Part shown: positions 46,330 to 56,187 of the stretch, one piece after another
Layout: each line of letters opens with the position of its first letter
Numbering within the stretch: the first letter of the stretch is position 1
Source: Alkalimonas collagenimarina
GTDB lineage: Bacteria; Pseudomonadota; Gammaproteobacteria; Enterobacterales; Alteromonadaceae
NCBI RefSeq assembly: GCF_030717845.1
Contig: NZ_JAUZVZ010000009.1
Span: 1-64,000 of the forward strand
Direction of reading: 5' to 3'
Length of the DNA stretch: 64,000 nt
Program-made: the position numbers and the translations under genes
The notes under the pieces: model-generated
Database searches by the model: none
What the model saw: only the letters and a program-made list of their open reading frames with translations
Told to the model about the DNA's origin: nothing

Positions 46330-48612
46330 ATGAGACTAACAACGAGTGATCAAAAGTGGGTACTCATCTGGGGCCTGCTATACTTTTGGGCTACCAGCTT
46401 GCACGCAGAGCAGGCTGAGGTCAGCAGCCCTTGTAGCAAAGTCGTGGATCGGCCTTGTGTGGCGTTGGTGCTTGGCGGGGGCGGTGCCCGGGGCGGAGCT
46501 CATCTTGGGGTGATCCGTTATCTCGAAGAGCAACAGATCCCGGTGGATATAGTCATTGGCACCAGTATCGGTGCTTTTGTCGGTGGTTTGTATGCCAGCG
46601 GCAACAGCCCGGAGCAGATTGAGCATATTTTGACAGAGTTGCCCTGGAGTCAGGGGTTTCAAGACCGGGTGCAGCGGCATGAAAAGCCAGCACGACGCAA
46701 GCAGCAACAAGATGCCTATCCCATACAGTTGGAGTTAGGCATCCGACTGGATGGAGTGCATTTACCCAAAGGCGTATTGCATGGTCAGGCTATGGCCGAG
46801 TTGCTGCAGCGTGCATATGGCGTTCAGGCCAATCAGCTGGACTTTGATGAACTAGCCATCCCGTTTCGGGCTGTGGCGGCCGATTTGGTCAGCGGCGAGG
46901 CCGTGGTACTGGCCGAAGGTAGTTTATTGCAAGCGGTACAGGCTTCGATGTCTATTCCGGGGGTCGTCAGCCCGATGGAGGTGGATCAGCGCATTCTGGT
47001 GGATGGCGGCGTTGCTAATAACCTGCCGGTAGATGTGGCTAAAGCATTGGGGGCGGAGCGAGTTATTGCGGTTAGTATTGATGCGCCATTGCTGCAAAAA
47101 GAAGATCTAACGGATGCTTTTAGCGTGTCGGAGCAATTGACCAACTTTCTGGTGCGACGAGGACTGGCAGTGCAGCTGGCGCTGCTAAATGAGCAGGATA
47201 TCTTGCTGCAGCCAGAGCTGGGTGGTATTGGCACCCTGGATTTTGAACAACTCATGCATGGTGCCGACATCGGTTATCAGACTGCCACCTCAGCGACAGC
47301 ACTGCAATCGCTGGCTGTACCAGCTTCCGATTACCATCTATGGTTATTGGCGCACCGTTTGCCGGCGGCACCTGAGCAACGTATCGACAGGATTGTGCTG
47401 CAGAATCAATCGGCGCTGGACGACCACTTATTGTTGACACGTTTAGGCATTCAGGCTGGCGATCCATACGATAGCCAGTTGGTTGAGCAGGGCGTTCGAC
47501 GACTCTATGGCTTGGATGTTTTCGAGCGGGTTTCGCAACAACTCACTGTTTTAGAAGACGATAGCACTGAATTGCAGGTGCAGGTGCAAGAGAAAAGCTG
47601 GGGGCCGGGCTATCTGAATTTTCGTCTGCGATTTGAAGAAGACTTTCAAAACATGCACCATTATCAGTTAGCGGCTAGTTATCTGTATACCAACTTATCG
47701 CCGCTGGGGGCGGAGTGGTACTCGGAGCTTGCTATTGGCAGCGACAAACTGTTTAGCAGTGAACTGTATTGGCCGTTGTTGAGCCCGGCTACTTTTGTCA
47801 GTGGCACGCTATCGGTGTTCAGTGAGCGTCAGGCTCTGGAGGATAGCAGCCGGCGTTCGCTGGGCAATTTAAATCACAGCGAGTTCAATGCTACTGCCCT
47901 TGCTGGCTGGCATCCCAGCGATCATTTCACGCTGGCCAGCGGCTGGACGCGAAGAGCCGGTCGTTACCGGGCACCGGGTTCATTAGCGGAAGAACAGGCC
48001 GGCTTGCGTATTACTTATCAGCGGCAGGGTCCTCTCTTGCAAGGGCGATGGGATACGCTGGATAATATTAATTTTCCAGGTCGAGGCATTCGGCTCAGCA
48101 GCGAAGTGCAATGGTTGCAAGATCGTTCAGGTGGTGAGCGCGGCAATAGTCGTACCTTAAGCCTGGATCTACTGGCGGCGAAAAGTTGGCAGGCACATCG
48201 GTTGCATACCCGCTGGCGCTGGCAGCGTTACCGCAACAATGACCCTGAACTTATCCTTGAGCAGTTTAGCTTAGGGGGCTTTCTGAATTTATCCGGCTAT
48301 CCGCATCAATATCTGTACGGTAGCACGGTTAGCTTTGGTAGTTTGGTGTATCAATATCAGCTATCGCAGCCGCAGATGTCGTTTTTAAACATGCCTTGGT
48401 TTGTTGGTGGTTCCATCGAGCGGGGGCGGGTGCAGGATGACCTGCTGAACTTGAACCAGACCCAGCAAACCGATACCTGGCTGTGGGCTGGTAGCTTGTT
48501 TCTTGGCTGGGACAGCCCGTTAGGCCCACTGTTTTTTGGTTATGGCCGCGCCGAGAGTGATGCTCGCAGCCAGATTGACTCCTGGTATTTGTCGCTGGGG
48601 CATAATTTTTAG
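46330..48612 (+). CDS. patatin-like phospholipase with POTRA and beta-barrel (type Vd)
   Basis: A 760-residue exported protein. After a signal peptide (about 1-26) comes a patatin lipase domain with oxyanion hole GGGGARG (49-55), nucleophile S79 in GTSIG and catalytic D225 in VDGG. A POTRA-like domain follows (about 350-420, RIDRIVLQNQSALDD) and then a BamA-family 16-strand barrel ending in Phe. This is the PlpD-type (type Vd autotransporter) architecture, able to deliver the lipase domain to the surface or, in some members, to keep it in the periplasm. The target is probably membrane phospholipid. Single gene. Confidence 0.88.
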   Translation: MRLTTSDQKWVLIWGLLYFWATSLHAEQAEVSSPCSKVVDRPCVALVLGGGGARGGAHLGVIRYLEEQQIPVDIVIGTSIGAFVGGLYASGNSPEQIEHILTELPWSQGFQDRVQRHEKPARRKQQQDAYPIQLELGIRLDGVHLPKGVLHGQAMAELLQRAYGVQANQLDFDELAIPFRAVAADLVSGEAVVLAEGSLLQAVQASMSIPGVVSPMEVDQRILVDGGVANNLPVDVAKALGAERVIAVSIDAPLLQKEDLTDAFSVSEQLTNFLVRRGLAVQLALLNEQDILLQPELGGIGTLDFEQLMHGADIGYQTATSATALQSLAVPASDYHLWLLAHRLPAAPEQRIDRIVLQNQSALDDHLLLTRLGIQAGDPYDSQLVEQGVRRLYGLDVFERVSQQLTVLEDDSTELQVQVQEKSWGPGYLNFRLRFEEDFQNMHHYQLAASYLYTNLSPLGAEWYSELAIGSDKLFSSELYWPLLSPATFVSGTLSVFSERQALEDSSRRSLGNLNHSEFNATALAGWHPSDHFTLASGWTRRAGRYRAPGSLAEEQAGLRITYQRQGPLLQGRWDTLDNINFPGRGIRLSSEVQWLQDRSGGERGNSRTLSLDLLAAKSWQAHRLHTRWRWQRYRNNDPELILEQFSLGGFLNLSGYPHQYLYGSTVSFGSLVYQYQLSQPQMSFLNMPWFVGGSIERGRVQDDLLNLNQTQQTDTWLWAGSLFLGWDSPLGPLFFGYGRAESDARSQIDSWYLSLGHNF

Positions 48613-48627
48613 TACGACATCTACTCA

Positions 48628-48660
48628 AGTACAAAAGATACTCGAAGTATCAAAGGTACT
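48628..48660. repeat. nested dyad symmetry between convergent genes
   Basis: GATACT-CGA-AGTATC (48637-48651) is a perfect six-base-arm palindrome, enclosed by AGTAC (48628-48632) and GTACT (48656-48660). A further TAGTAC lies at 48610 and pairs with GTACTA. No T-run follows, so it is not a standard terminator, though it lies between two convergent genes. Confidence 0.55.
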
Positions 48661-48677
48661 AGCCCCAGCTTTGTTGC

Positions 48678-50669
48678 TTAATCACTGTGGCGTTCAAACC
48701 ACTCTAAGATGCGCTTCAGGCGTTCAACCAGATTCACCGGGGTTCCACTACGCGACAGACTGTGGCTTTCGCCTTTAAACACCACCATTTCGGTAGGTAC
48801 TTCATTGGCTTTTAGGGCATAAAACCACTCTTCTCCCTGACCAATCGGCGTGATGTGATCATCGGTGCTATGAATGATCAAGGTTGGAGTGCTCACTTGA
48901 TTGGCATATTTTAAGGGCGAACGGTTCCAGTACAAATCGAAATTCTGCCAAATCGTACCAGCAAACTCGCGGCGCATCGAGTTGGGTGGGTATTGCTGAG
49001 TGCCAGCTTCCGATATCCAGTTACTGACGCTGCGCTGCGTGACCGCCGCTTTGAACCGATCGGTCTGGCTGGTGATCCAGTTGGTCAAAAAGCCACCGTG
49101 GCTACCGCCGGTAATATACAGGCGTGATGTATCCAGCCAATTGTGCTGTTGCAACACATGATCCAGCACCGCTATGTTATCGCGGTAATCAACACCACCA
49201 TAATCGGCATGCACCGAGTTTTGATGGGCAAAGCCATAGCCCGTGCTGCCGCGATAGTTGGTAAAAACCACGGCATAGCCCGCAGCGGCCATCATTTGGA
49301 ACTCGTGAAACCACTGGTGACCCCACATGCCGCCCGGGCCGCCTTTAATATTCAACACCAGCGGGTACGATTGGCCTGCTTGCCAGCCAACCGGTTTAAG
49401 CAAAAAGCCCTGACTTCGTCCTTGCTCGTGCTCAAACCAAAACGACTGCAACGGTTGTAGCGTCAGCCCGGCCAACAACCCTTGATTGAACTGAGTTAGC
49501 TGCTGTGGCGCTTTATTGCCATCCTGATACCAGATTTCTGGCAAGTTTTGCTCGTCTTGCCACAGGTAGCTCAGGCGCTTGCCATTGTCAGCTACGGTGA
49601 CATTGGAAGCACTACCTTGTTCGCTTAAGCGGATACGGCTGTTATCACGGCGTACATCCAGCTCAAACAAGGGGCGCGCACCCAGATGATCGGCTCCGAG
49701 CAAAATTCGCTCGTTGGTTAACCAGTGCATACTGCTGGCATTGCGATCCCAATCCCGAGCGACCGGTTTATTACTGCCATCTCGTAGCTGATGAACTATA
49801 AGTTGCTGTGGCTCAAAGTAATCAGCCTGATACTGATACAGTAGCTGGCGGCCATCCGGCGACCACTGCGGCGAGCTGGCTTGGCCTGAAAGGGTATCGA
49901 GCCGGGTGGTTGAACCATCACTGAGTTGATACAGATACAAATCCTGTTGCATGCTGCCTTCCAGCGCATTGCTGCTGCGATCCGAGGCAAAAACGATCTG
50001 CTTGCCATCAGGAGAAAATTGCGCTGAATGATCATGCCAGCGGGCATCGCCGGTCAGTTGGGTTAGCTGCTTCGTGTCGATGTCCAGTAACCAGAGGCCG
50101 GAACGGCGTTCATTCAGATAACCGCTACCATCACTTTTATACAAGGCATGGCGGATCACCACTACATCGGCTTCGGCCTCGTCGCTTTTGGTCTTTTCTT
50201 TGGTTGGATCGGTAACGTCTGGGTCGACGGATAAGGTCAGCAGCAATTGCTTGCCATCGGGTGACCAGCTGAAATCACGAATGCCAGCTTGCTTTAATTC
50301 TGTTAAGGCACGTGCTTCACCACCAGCCATCGGCAGTAGATACAGTTGCTGACCTTCTCCCCGGCCAGAAATAAAGGCCAGCTGGCGGCCATCGGGCGAC
50401 CAGCGCGGGCTGCGATCGCCGTTACTAAAACTCAGCTGGCGCGGTTGGCTTTTGCCATCGGTTGCTACCAGCCAGAGGTTGCTGTGGCGCGTGCGTTTAT
50501 CATCATCGATGGTGCTATGCACAAAAGCGACACTGCGGCCATCTGGTGCCAACTGCGGGTCAGCAACAAACACAAATTGATAATAATCCTCTGGTTGCAT
50601 GCCTCTGGTCTCTGCAAAAGAAACCGAACAGCACAACAGCATGGTACAAGCAAATAGACGCATCAGCAT
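48678..50669 (-). CDS. secreted S9-family serine peptidase
   Basis: Prolyl-oligopeptidase-family peptidase of 663 residues (acylaminoacyl-peptidase/DPP-like). The start at 50669 follows AAAGG eight bases upstream and yields a signal peptide (cleaved at SFA-ET near 20). An N-terminal WD-like beta-propeller with repeated SPDG motifs gates access to the C-terminal alpha/beta-hydrolase domain: nucleophile S523 in GGSHGG, Asp near 603 (STDDH) and H636 (GESHSL). Periplasmic degradation of peptides is the likely role. Stand-alone gene. Confidence 0.9.
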   Translation of the reverse strand: MLMRLFACTMLLCCSVSFAETRGMQPEDYYQFVFVADPQLAPDGRSVAFVHSTIDDDKRTRHSNLWLVATDGKSQPRQLSFSNGDRSPRWSPDGRQLAFISGRGEGQQLYLLPMAGGEARALTELKQAGIRDFSWSPDGKQLLLTLSVDPDVTDPTKEKTKSDEAEADVVVIRHALYKSDGSGYLNERRSGLWLLDIDTKQLTQLTGDARWHDHSAQFSPDGKQIVFASDRSSNALEGSMQQDLYLYQLSDGSTTRLDTLSGQASSPQWSPDGRQLLYQYQADYFEPQQLIVHQLRDGSNKPVARDWDRNASSMHWLTNERILLGADHLGARPLFELDVRRDNSRIRLSEQGSASNVTVADNGKRLSYLWQDEQNLPEIWYQDGNKAPQQLTQFNQGLLAGLTLQPLQSFWFEHEQGRSQGFLLKPVGWQAGQSYPLVLNIKGGPGGMWGHQWFHEFQMMAAAGYAVVFTNYRGSTGYGFAHQNSVHADYGGVDYRDNIAVLDHVLQQHNWLDTSRLYITGGSHGGFLTNWITSQTDRFKAAVTQRSVSNWISEAGTQQYPPNSMRREFAGTIWQNFDLYWNRSPLKYANQVSTPTLIIHSTDDHITPIGQGEEWFYALKANEVPTEMVVFKGESHSLSRSGTPVNLVERLKRILEWFERHSD

Positions 50670-50757
50670 AAAACCGACCTTTCGTTCAATATAGTAAGCC
50701 CTGATTGAAACTGAACAATGGACGGACTGCAAGCGAAAACCGATGAACATGCTTTAA

Positions 50758-50937
50758 TCAGCGAAAGATCATCACCAGCAACTGGACCACCAACACAATA
50801 GCCACCAGCGGAAAAATAAAGCGGGTGATTTTATTCAGTTCTTCATTGGAGTGACGTTTGCCAAACTTTTCCAATACTGTTACCAGCAGAAAGAGTGCAA
50901 GAAATAGTACGGCGAGAATGATCACGATAGTGGGCAT
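50758..50937 (-). CDS. small two-helix membrane protein
   Basis: From Met at 50937 (MPTIVIILAVLF) a 59-residue protein with two membrane helices (about 2-20 and 39-57) joined by a charged loop (EKFGKRHSNEELNKITR). AGG lies nine bases before the ATG. The frame continues upstream but without a reasonable start. Family not recognised. It lies 88 bases upstream of the S9 peptidase on the same strand. Confidence 0.55.
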   Translation of the reverse strand: MPTIVIILAVLFLALFLLVTVLEKFGKRHSNEELNKITRFIFPLVAIVLVVQLLVMIFR

Positions 50938-51100
50938 AGTGGTAAACCTAAGCATATAGATGAATAGAACGGACAGTCTAATACAAATTACCTCGCCCGA
51001 TAAGATGAGTTTCTTTCGCAATTAATTACTCTGGCCTCTTGTTGCCAGGTAAAAAATACGTCAGCATAGCTGTATATAACATCAGGGGTTATGCCGTCGA

Positions 51101-52579
51101 ATGAACGAATTGACGTTATGGGCACTGGGTGCTGCCATAGCAGCAAGCCTGCTGACATTGTGTATCGTGTATCTCATCCTGCTGCCGAAACGGCAGCGCG
51201 GGCACTATCAATTACAGCATGCATCCGAGCAGTTGGAGCAGGTGGCGGAGCAGCTGCAGCTTTGCCAGCAGGAGCTAAAAGCGCAAACGGAATTGGCGGG
51301 GCGAAGCCGGGAGCTGTTGCAGGTGCGCCAGACTGAGCTGCGGGAGCGGGATGCGCAACTTAGCGAGCTGAAGCAATCTGTGTTGCAACAAAAAACTGAG
51401 CAACAACAGCAACAGGCAGACTACCTGGCTATCAAAGAGCAGTACGATCGGCTGTACAGCACTCTGGAAGCGAAGGAGCAAAGTTTTGTAGAGCAGCTGG
51501 CCTTATTGAAAGACAGCCGAGAGCAGCTAAAAAAAGAGTTTGAGTTGCTGGCACAAGAAATCCTCGAACGAAAGGGCAAGGTTTTTAGCGATCTTAGCCA
51601 GCAAAACATCCAGCAATTACTTTCACCACTGCAGAGCGATATGAAAGGCTTCCGTGATAAAATGGAGCGTATTCACAGTGAAGAGTTGCAACAGCGTAGC
51701 TCGTTGAAAACTGAATTGCTGAACCTACAGCAGCTGAATATTCGCATTACTGATCAGGCTGAACAGCTCACTAAAGCACTGCAAGGGCAAAAAAAAGTGC
51801 AGGGCAATTGGGGAGAGCTGATGCTGGAGAACGTGCTGGATAATTCCGGCCTGCGAGCCGATATCGATTACAAACGCGAGGTCAGCTTCACCACGGCGGA
51901 TGGCCGCCGCCGGCCAGATGCCATTATTTATTTGCCACAACAGAAGCATATGGTGATCGATGCCAAAACTTCGCTGGCCGCTTACACCCGCTTTGTGAAT
52001 GCAGAAGATGAACTGGAAAGGCAGCAAGCTTTAGCTGAACATTGCCAGGCGGTGAATGATCGGATCAACGAATTAGCTGACAAAAGTTATTACCAGCTCG
52101 AGGGTCTGCATTCACCTGAAGTGGTATTTATGTTTGTGCCTATTGAATCTGCCTATGTGGAAGCATTGAAATTTGACAACAGTTTGTATCAGCGGGCATT
52201 GGAACGAAATGTGTTAGTCGCAACACCGACCACACTGTTAACCAGCCTGAACATTGTCCGGCAATTGTGGCGCTTTGAAGACCAAAGCAAGCACACTGCT
52301 GAACTGGCCAACCGGGCGGAGAAATTCTACAGCAAACTGAAGTTATTTTTAGATAGCATGCAGGGCGTGGGTAAGCAGCTGGATAAAGCCAAAGACAGTT
52401 ATGAGAAAGCCTTTGGACAGCTGTACAGCGGCCGCGGTAATTTGATTAAACAGGCTGCTGAATTTAAAGAGCTTGGGGTAGCGGTGAAAAGTGAGATCGA
52501 TGCTGAGCTGGTCGATAAAGCGCGACTGGAATTGCATACAGCCGTTTCTTCAACGCCAGATCATGACCAAGCGACGTAA
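51101..52579 (+). CDS. rmuC: DNA recombination protein RmuC
   Basis: Membrane-anchored putative nuclease that limits inversions between short inverted repeats. The 492-residue protein has one N-terminal helix (about 5-28), a long Gln/Glu coiled coil (about 40-200) and the conserved RmuC core (about 215-460, with GNWGELMLENVLDNSGL, RRPDAIIYLP and IDAKTSLAAY). Identification is secure. No operon partner. Confidence 0.94.
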   Translation: MNELTLWALGAAIAASLLTLCIVYLILLPKRQRGHYQLQHASEQLEQVAEQLQLCQQELKAQTELAGRSRELLQVRQTELRERDAQLSELKQSVLQQKTEQQQQQADYLAIKEQYDRLYSTLEAKEQSFVEQLALLKDSREQLKKEFELLAQEILERKGKVFSDLSQQNIQQLLSPLQSDMKGFRDKMERIHSEELQQRSSLKTELLNLQQLNIRITDQAEQLTKALQGQKKVQGNWGELMLENVLDNSGLRADIDYKREVSFTTADGRRRPDAIIYLPQQKHMVIDAKTSLAAYTRFVNAEDELERQQALAEHCQAVNDRINELADKSYYQLEGLHSPEVVFMFVPIESAYVEALKFDNSLYQRALERNVLVATPTTLLTSLNIVRQLWRFEDQSKHTAELANRAEKFYSKLKLFLDSMQGVGKQLDKAKDSYEKAFGQLYSGRGNLIKQAAEFKELGVAVKSEIDAELVDKARLELHTAVSSTPDHDQAT

Positions 52580-52633
52580 GCAGCATCTTAAGTTAGCTTG
52601 GGGATGTATCAGATGCTGCTCTTTCAGACGCTT

Positions 52634-52837
52634 TTAGTGATAACACATAGCGAAAAGCATAATGGCTAATACAGCCAGATTTCCGGCGGTGAAAATTCCG
52701 AACTCAATACGAGCTTCCATCTTTTGTTCAGCGTTCAGTGACTTTGGCAGAAAGCAGGCGTAGAAAAAGCAGCTTAAACCCAAAGTAAGACTTAGCACAG
52801 TCAAGGCAAACAACAACGACGACAACACCAGCTCCAT
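52634..52837 (-). CDS. small two-helix membrane protein
   Basis: A 67-residue protein with membrane helices at about 4-30 and 46-64 and a short charged loop (LPKSLNAEQKMEARIEF). AGGAATAG precedes the ATG. Hydrophobicity and the convergent position after rmuC support a real gene; no family recognised. Confidence 0.55.
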   Translation of the reverse strand: MELVLSSLLFALTVLSLTLGLSCFFYACFLPKSLNAEQKMEARIEFGIFTAGNLAVLAIMLFAMCYH

Positions 52838-53171
52838 AACTATTCCTCTAAATAAGCTGCTTGGCAGATAAAACGCTGCGTATTCTACGGGATCTTGTCA
52901 GCTTTTGCATGAAAAGCCGTTCAACAGGCCGCAACAAAGGGTGGAACACCTTGACTTTTGGTTAGGTTAAGCCAGAATCTTCATAGGAATAATTAAAATT
53001 AGCTTTTAAAAACATATATTTAAAATCATTTAAGAATGAAATATTCTAGAATAATAAAATATTCAGCATAATTTATTTCAAATTGACTCGATCTTTGCTA
53101 TGTTAAAACTGTTCGGAAAACGAACACCTTATATAAGAAAAAATCCAGGTGACCAGTTAGGAGAGATGCAA
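52838..53171. promoter_or_regulatory. A/T-rich control region of the TonB-receptor gene
   Basis: A 334-base gap without a gene. The right half is very A/T-rich. It holds GGAATAATTA at 52986-52995, the palindrome TATTCTAGAATA at 53042-53053 (running into GAATAAT), an extended -10 TGCTATGTT at 53096-53104 with TTTCAA 17 bases upstream, and the inverted repeat GTTCG-GAAAA-CGAAC at 53111-53125. The left half shows nothing I can support. Confidence 0.5.
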
Positions 53172-56036
53172 GTGAAATTAAAACGACTAATAGTGTGCTT
53201 AGCCATGGCCGGGCTGGGATCACAAGCGGTAGCAGAAGATGCTGCCCAAACTACCGATGAGGCCACTGAAAAGGTTGAACGTATTGAGGTAACTGGCTCC
53301 AGTATTAAACGCCACAATATGGAAGGCGCCCTGCCTCTGACTGTTATCTCTAAATCAGATATTGATTCAGCTGGTATCACCAATGTTGATCAGCTGATGC
53401 TTAACCTGAATATAGGTGCTAACTCCAATGACAACCTGGCCAGTAATGCCGGTATTGTTGGTGGGGAAGAGCGTGGTAATAATGGAGCATCCAGTGCCAA
53501 CTTACGAGGGCAGGGGCGTGACTCAACACTCGTACTGTTAAATGGACGCCGGGTGGCAACTCACGGTATTCAAGGCCGTGCCGTTGATTTGAATTCCATT
53601 CCTTTTGAAGCCATTGAACGAGTCGAAGTACTGCGGGATGGTGCTTCTGCCGTCTATGGTACCGATGCGATTGGCGGTGTTATTAACTTTATTCTTAAGA
53701 AAAACTATGACGGTGTGCAGGCATCTACCTTCATAGACCATACCCAGGATGGTGGTGGTAATATTTACCGGTTCAATGTGTTAGGCGGGACCGGCGATTT
53801 ATACAACGATGGCTATAACCTGATGGCTAGTCTGTCGTACAGCAAAGCTGAAATTTTACGTGGTACCGATCGTGATTTCACCAACACTTTCCAGCCAGAG
53901 CGTGGTTTATCACCGGATACCCGTGGTACGCCGTTTGCTTCAATAAATAACCGTTTTTCTGATCCAGATAACCCTGCTAGCTCCCATTATAATATTATTG
54001 GTGGCGGCCTTGTCGATCCGGAAACTGGTTTGTCTCAGACCGTCCTGAATATTCTGGCGCTGCCAGGCCAAGCTGGCTGTGCTGCCGGTGGTGATGGTAT
54101 GGGTGTGGATACCGGCGCGCTGTGGAATCGTTCCAATGAAATTTTCAGCTGTGCCTGGGATTACCCGCGAGCATCTGTATTGCAGCAACCAGTTGAAAAT
54201 TTGAACCTGGTGTCCAGAGGGTCTTTCATGCTGGACAGTGGTGATGAAGCCTTTATTGAAGTGGTTGGCTCTCATGTCACCAGTAATAAAGTGTTTGAAC
54301 CAAACCAAATCACACCGTGGGCAATTGGTGCTGAGGGTTTTTACCCCAGTACTGGAGAGTCTTATGATTTTATCGCCAATGCGTTGGCCGATCATTATGG
54401 GGAAGACCAGATAAACCGTGGCGCTCCTATTGCTTATCGTTGGCGCTGTGTAGATTGTGGCCCCCGTGAAATTGAAACGACCACCAAGGCCTACCGGTTT
54501 TTAGCTGGTTTACAAGGGATGTTGTTTGATGATGAGTGGGATTACAAACTAGGGATCTCTTATGCGTCCAGTGAAGCCGAGTCAGAACTGGGCACGGGCT
54601 ATCACTTTACCGGCTTGCTGGCTGAAGGGCTTGGTAGTGGTGATATCAATCCATTTTTGTTAGCTGGTCAGTCTCAGAGCAGTGCTGGTATGGCGGCTCT
54701 GGAGCGTGCTTCTGCTGAGGGTACTATTCTTTTTGGCGGTAAAACCACTATGCTGCAAGTCGATGGTTTGATTAGTGGTAGCACGGGCTGGGAATTAGCA
54801 GGCGGTGAAGTCATGGTCGCTGGTGGCTTTGATTTCAGACGTGAAGGCTATGAATTCCAGGGCGACAGACGTGCAGCCAATGATCGGCCAACCATTTATG
54901 GTGCTCCGTTCGATGATGCCAATGCACTTGACGATGTCAGCCGAAACATTAAAGCCGTATTTGTGGAAGCTCTGATCCCACTGACTTATGACCTTGAATT
55001 GAACCTGGCGGTTCGTCATGACCGTTATGATGGTTTTGGTGGCACGACCAATCCAAAGGTATCATTGAAATACGACATAACAGACGATTTGATGTTGCGT
55101 GCCGCATACAGTACAGGGTTTCGGGTGCCGTCGTTCAACCAATTGTATAATGGTGTAACCGTCTTGCCCTATACGGGACTTGATTTTGCTGACCCAGCCA
55201 TTTGTCCGGGTGGTCAGGTTAACCCTGATAATCCGAGCTGTGCTGAGCCGTTGCAGCCAAGCATGGTGTTTGGCGGTAAAGAGAATCTGGGACCAGAGGA
55301 ATCCGATCAGGCAAATATTGGTTTGGTATGGTCACCGGTTGATAGTGCTACTTTCACAATGGATTACTGGGAAATCAATAAAGAGGGGACTATTCAAACC
55401 CTCAGCTTTGATGAGCTGATTGATAACTTTGAGTTGTTTGAAGACAACTTTATCCGTGACGGCAGTGGTAACCTGATTAGTGTAGACAGACGCTGGGTGA
55501 ATGCCGGTGAACGCAAAACGTCAGGTGTGGAAGTCAATGCCATGTTTAATGGCGAGCTGTACGATGGTCGTTGGGGCTTGTCTTTCAATGGTAGCTACCT
55601 GATTGAGGATCGGAAGCGGATCCTGCCAAATGCAGAGTTTGGTGACAATCTGGTAGGGACTCACAGCCGTGGTAACATTCCACTGCGCTGGAAGCACACC
55701 GTGTCATTTAACTGGAGCCGTGGTGACTGGACTCATAATTTAATCCAGATGTTCCGTGATAGTTATTTAGACGAATTACCACCTGGTATTGCTTCAGGTA
55801 ATACGCGTCCTGATAACTGGAACCCTGTGGTGACAAGCTACACCACTTACAACTACAGTGTGACGTACAAAGGTCTGGATCAATTGGATTTAACCTTCGG
55901 TATCAAGAACCTGTTTGACAGGGATCCGCCATTTACCGCTCACCAGAACGACTTCTCACCTGGTGCTGCGTTTGACCCACGGGTTGCTGACCCACGCGGG
56001 CGGGCGTTTACCTTGCTGGCGAAGTATACGTTCTGA
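53172..56036 (+). CDS. TonB-dependent outer-membrane receptor
   Basis: A 954-residue TonB-dependent transporter of the large alteromonad type. AGGAG at 53159-53163 fits GTG 53172 (eight bases) better than ATG 53166 (two bases). After a signal peptide (cleaved near AVA-ED) comes a TonB box-like stretch (KVERIEVTGSSI), the plug domain (about 45-180: PLTVISKSDIDSAGI, LRGQGRDSTLVLLNGRR, IERVEVLRDGASAVYGTDA) and a 22-strand barrel ending LLAKYTF. Four extracellular cysteines occur in loops. Context (epimerase, NagZ-like GH3, serine hydrolase) suggests peptidoglycan fragments as cargo; this is inference. First gene of the 53-64 kb locus. Confidence 0.93.
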   Translation: MKLKRLIVCLAMAGLGSQAVAEDAAQTTDEATEKVERIEVTGSSIKRHNMEGALPLTVISKSDIDSAGITNVDQLMLNLNIGANSNDNLASNAGIVGGEERGNNGASSANLRGQGRDSTLVLLNGRRVATHGIQGRAVDLNSIPFEAIERVEVLRDGASAVYGTDAIGGVINFILKKNYDGVQASTFIDHTQDGGGNIYRFNVLGGTGDLYNDGYNLMASLSYSKAEILRGTDRDFTNTFQPERGLSPDTRGTPFASINNRFSDPDNPASSHYNIIGGGLVDPETGLSQTVLNILALPGQAGCAAGGDGMGVDTGALWNRSNEIFSCAWDYPRASVLQQPVENLNLVSRGSFMLDSGDEAFIEVVGSHVTSNKVFEPNQITPWAIGAEGFYPSTGESYDFIANALADHYGEDQINRGAPIAYRWRCVDCGPREIETTTKAYRFLAGLQGMLFDDEWDYKLGISYASSEAESELGTGYHFTGLLAEGLGSGDINPFLLAGQSQSSAGMAALERASAEGTILFGGKTTMLQVDGLISGSTGWELAGGEVMVAGGFDFRREGYEFQGDRRAANDRPTIYGAPFDDANALDDVSRNIKAVFVEALIPLTYDLELNLAVRHDRYDGFGGTTNPKVSLKYDITDDLMLRAAYSTGFRVPSFNQLYNGVTVLPYTGLDFADPAICPGGQVNPDNPSCAEPLQPSMVFGGKENLGPEESDQANIGLVWSPVDSATFTMDYWEINKEGTIQTLSFDELIDNFELFEDNFIRDGSGNLISVDRRWVNAGERKTSGVEVNAMFNGELYDGRWGLSFNGSYLIEDRKRILPNAEFGDNLVGTHSRGNIPLRWKHTVSFNWSRGDWTHNLIQMFRDSYLDELPPGIASGNTRPDNWNPVVTSYTTYNYSVTYKGLDQLDLTFGIKNLFDRDPPFTAHQNDFSPGAAFDPRVADPRGRAFTLLAKYTF

Positions 56037-56080
56037 GGACTATGTCAGACGTGAGCCTAGTGGTATGGTAATACCTCAAT

Positions 56081-56110
56081 AAATAAGCGGCCTCAGGGCC
56101 GCTTATTTTA
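56081..56110 (+). terminator. intrinsic terminator after the TonB receptor
   Basis: AAATAAGCGGCC, loop TCAG, GGCCGCTTATTT: perfect 12-base stem ending in T-rich DNA. It separates the receptor from the halogenase-like gene 78 bases on, probably lowering expression of the latter relative to the receptor. Confidence 0.9.
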
Positions 56111-56187
56111 TGGTGTGAGGAAGTAATTGTCGGCTTAGCCGACAGATGTTCATAATGTATCCTGGCCTATCAAACAGGAGCCTGATT

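Noticed and set aside
53940-54395. 151-residue minus-strand open frame
   Set aside because: Antisense to the TonB receptor barrel; no ribosome-binding site or known domain.
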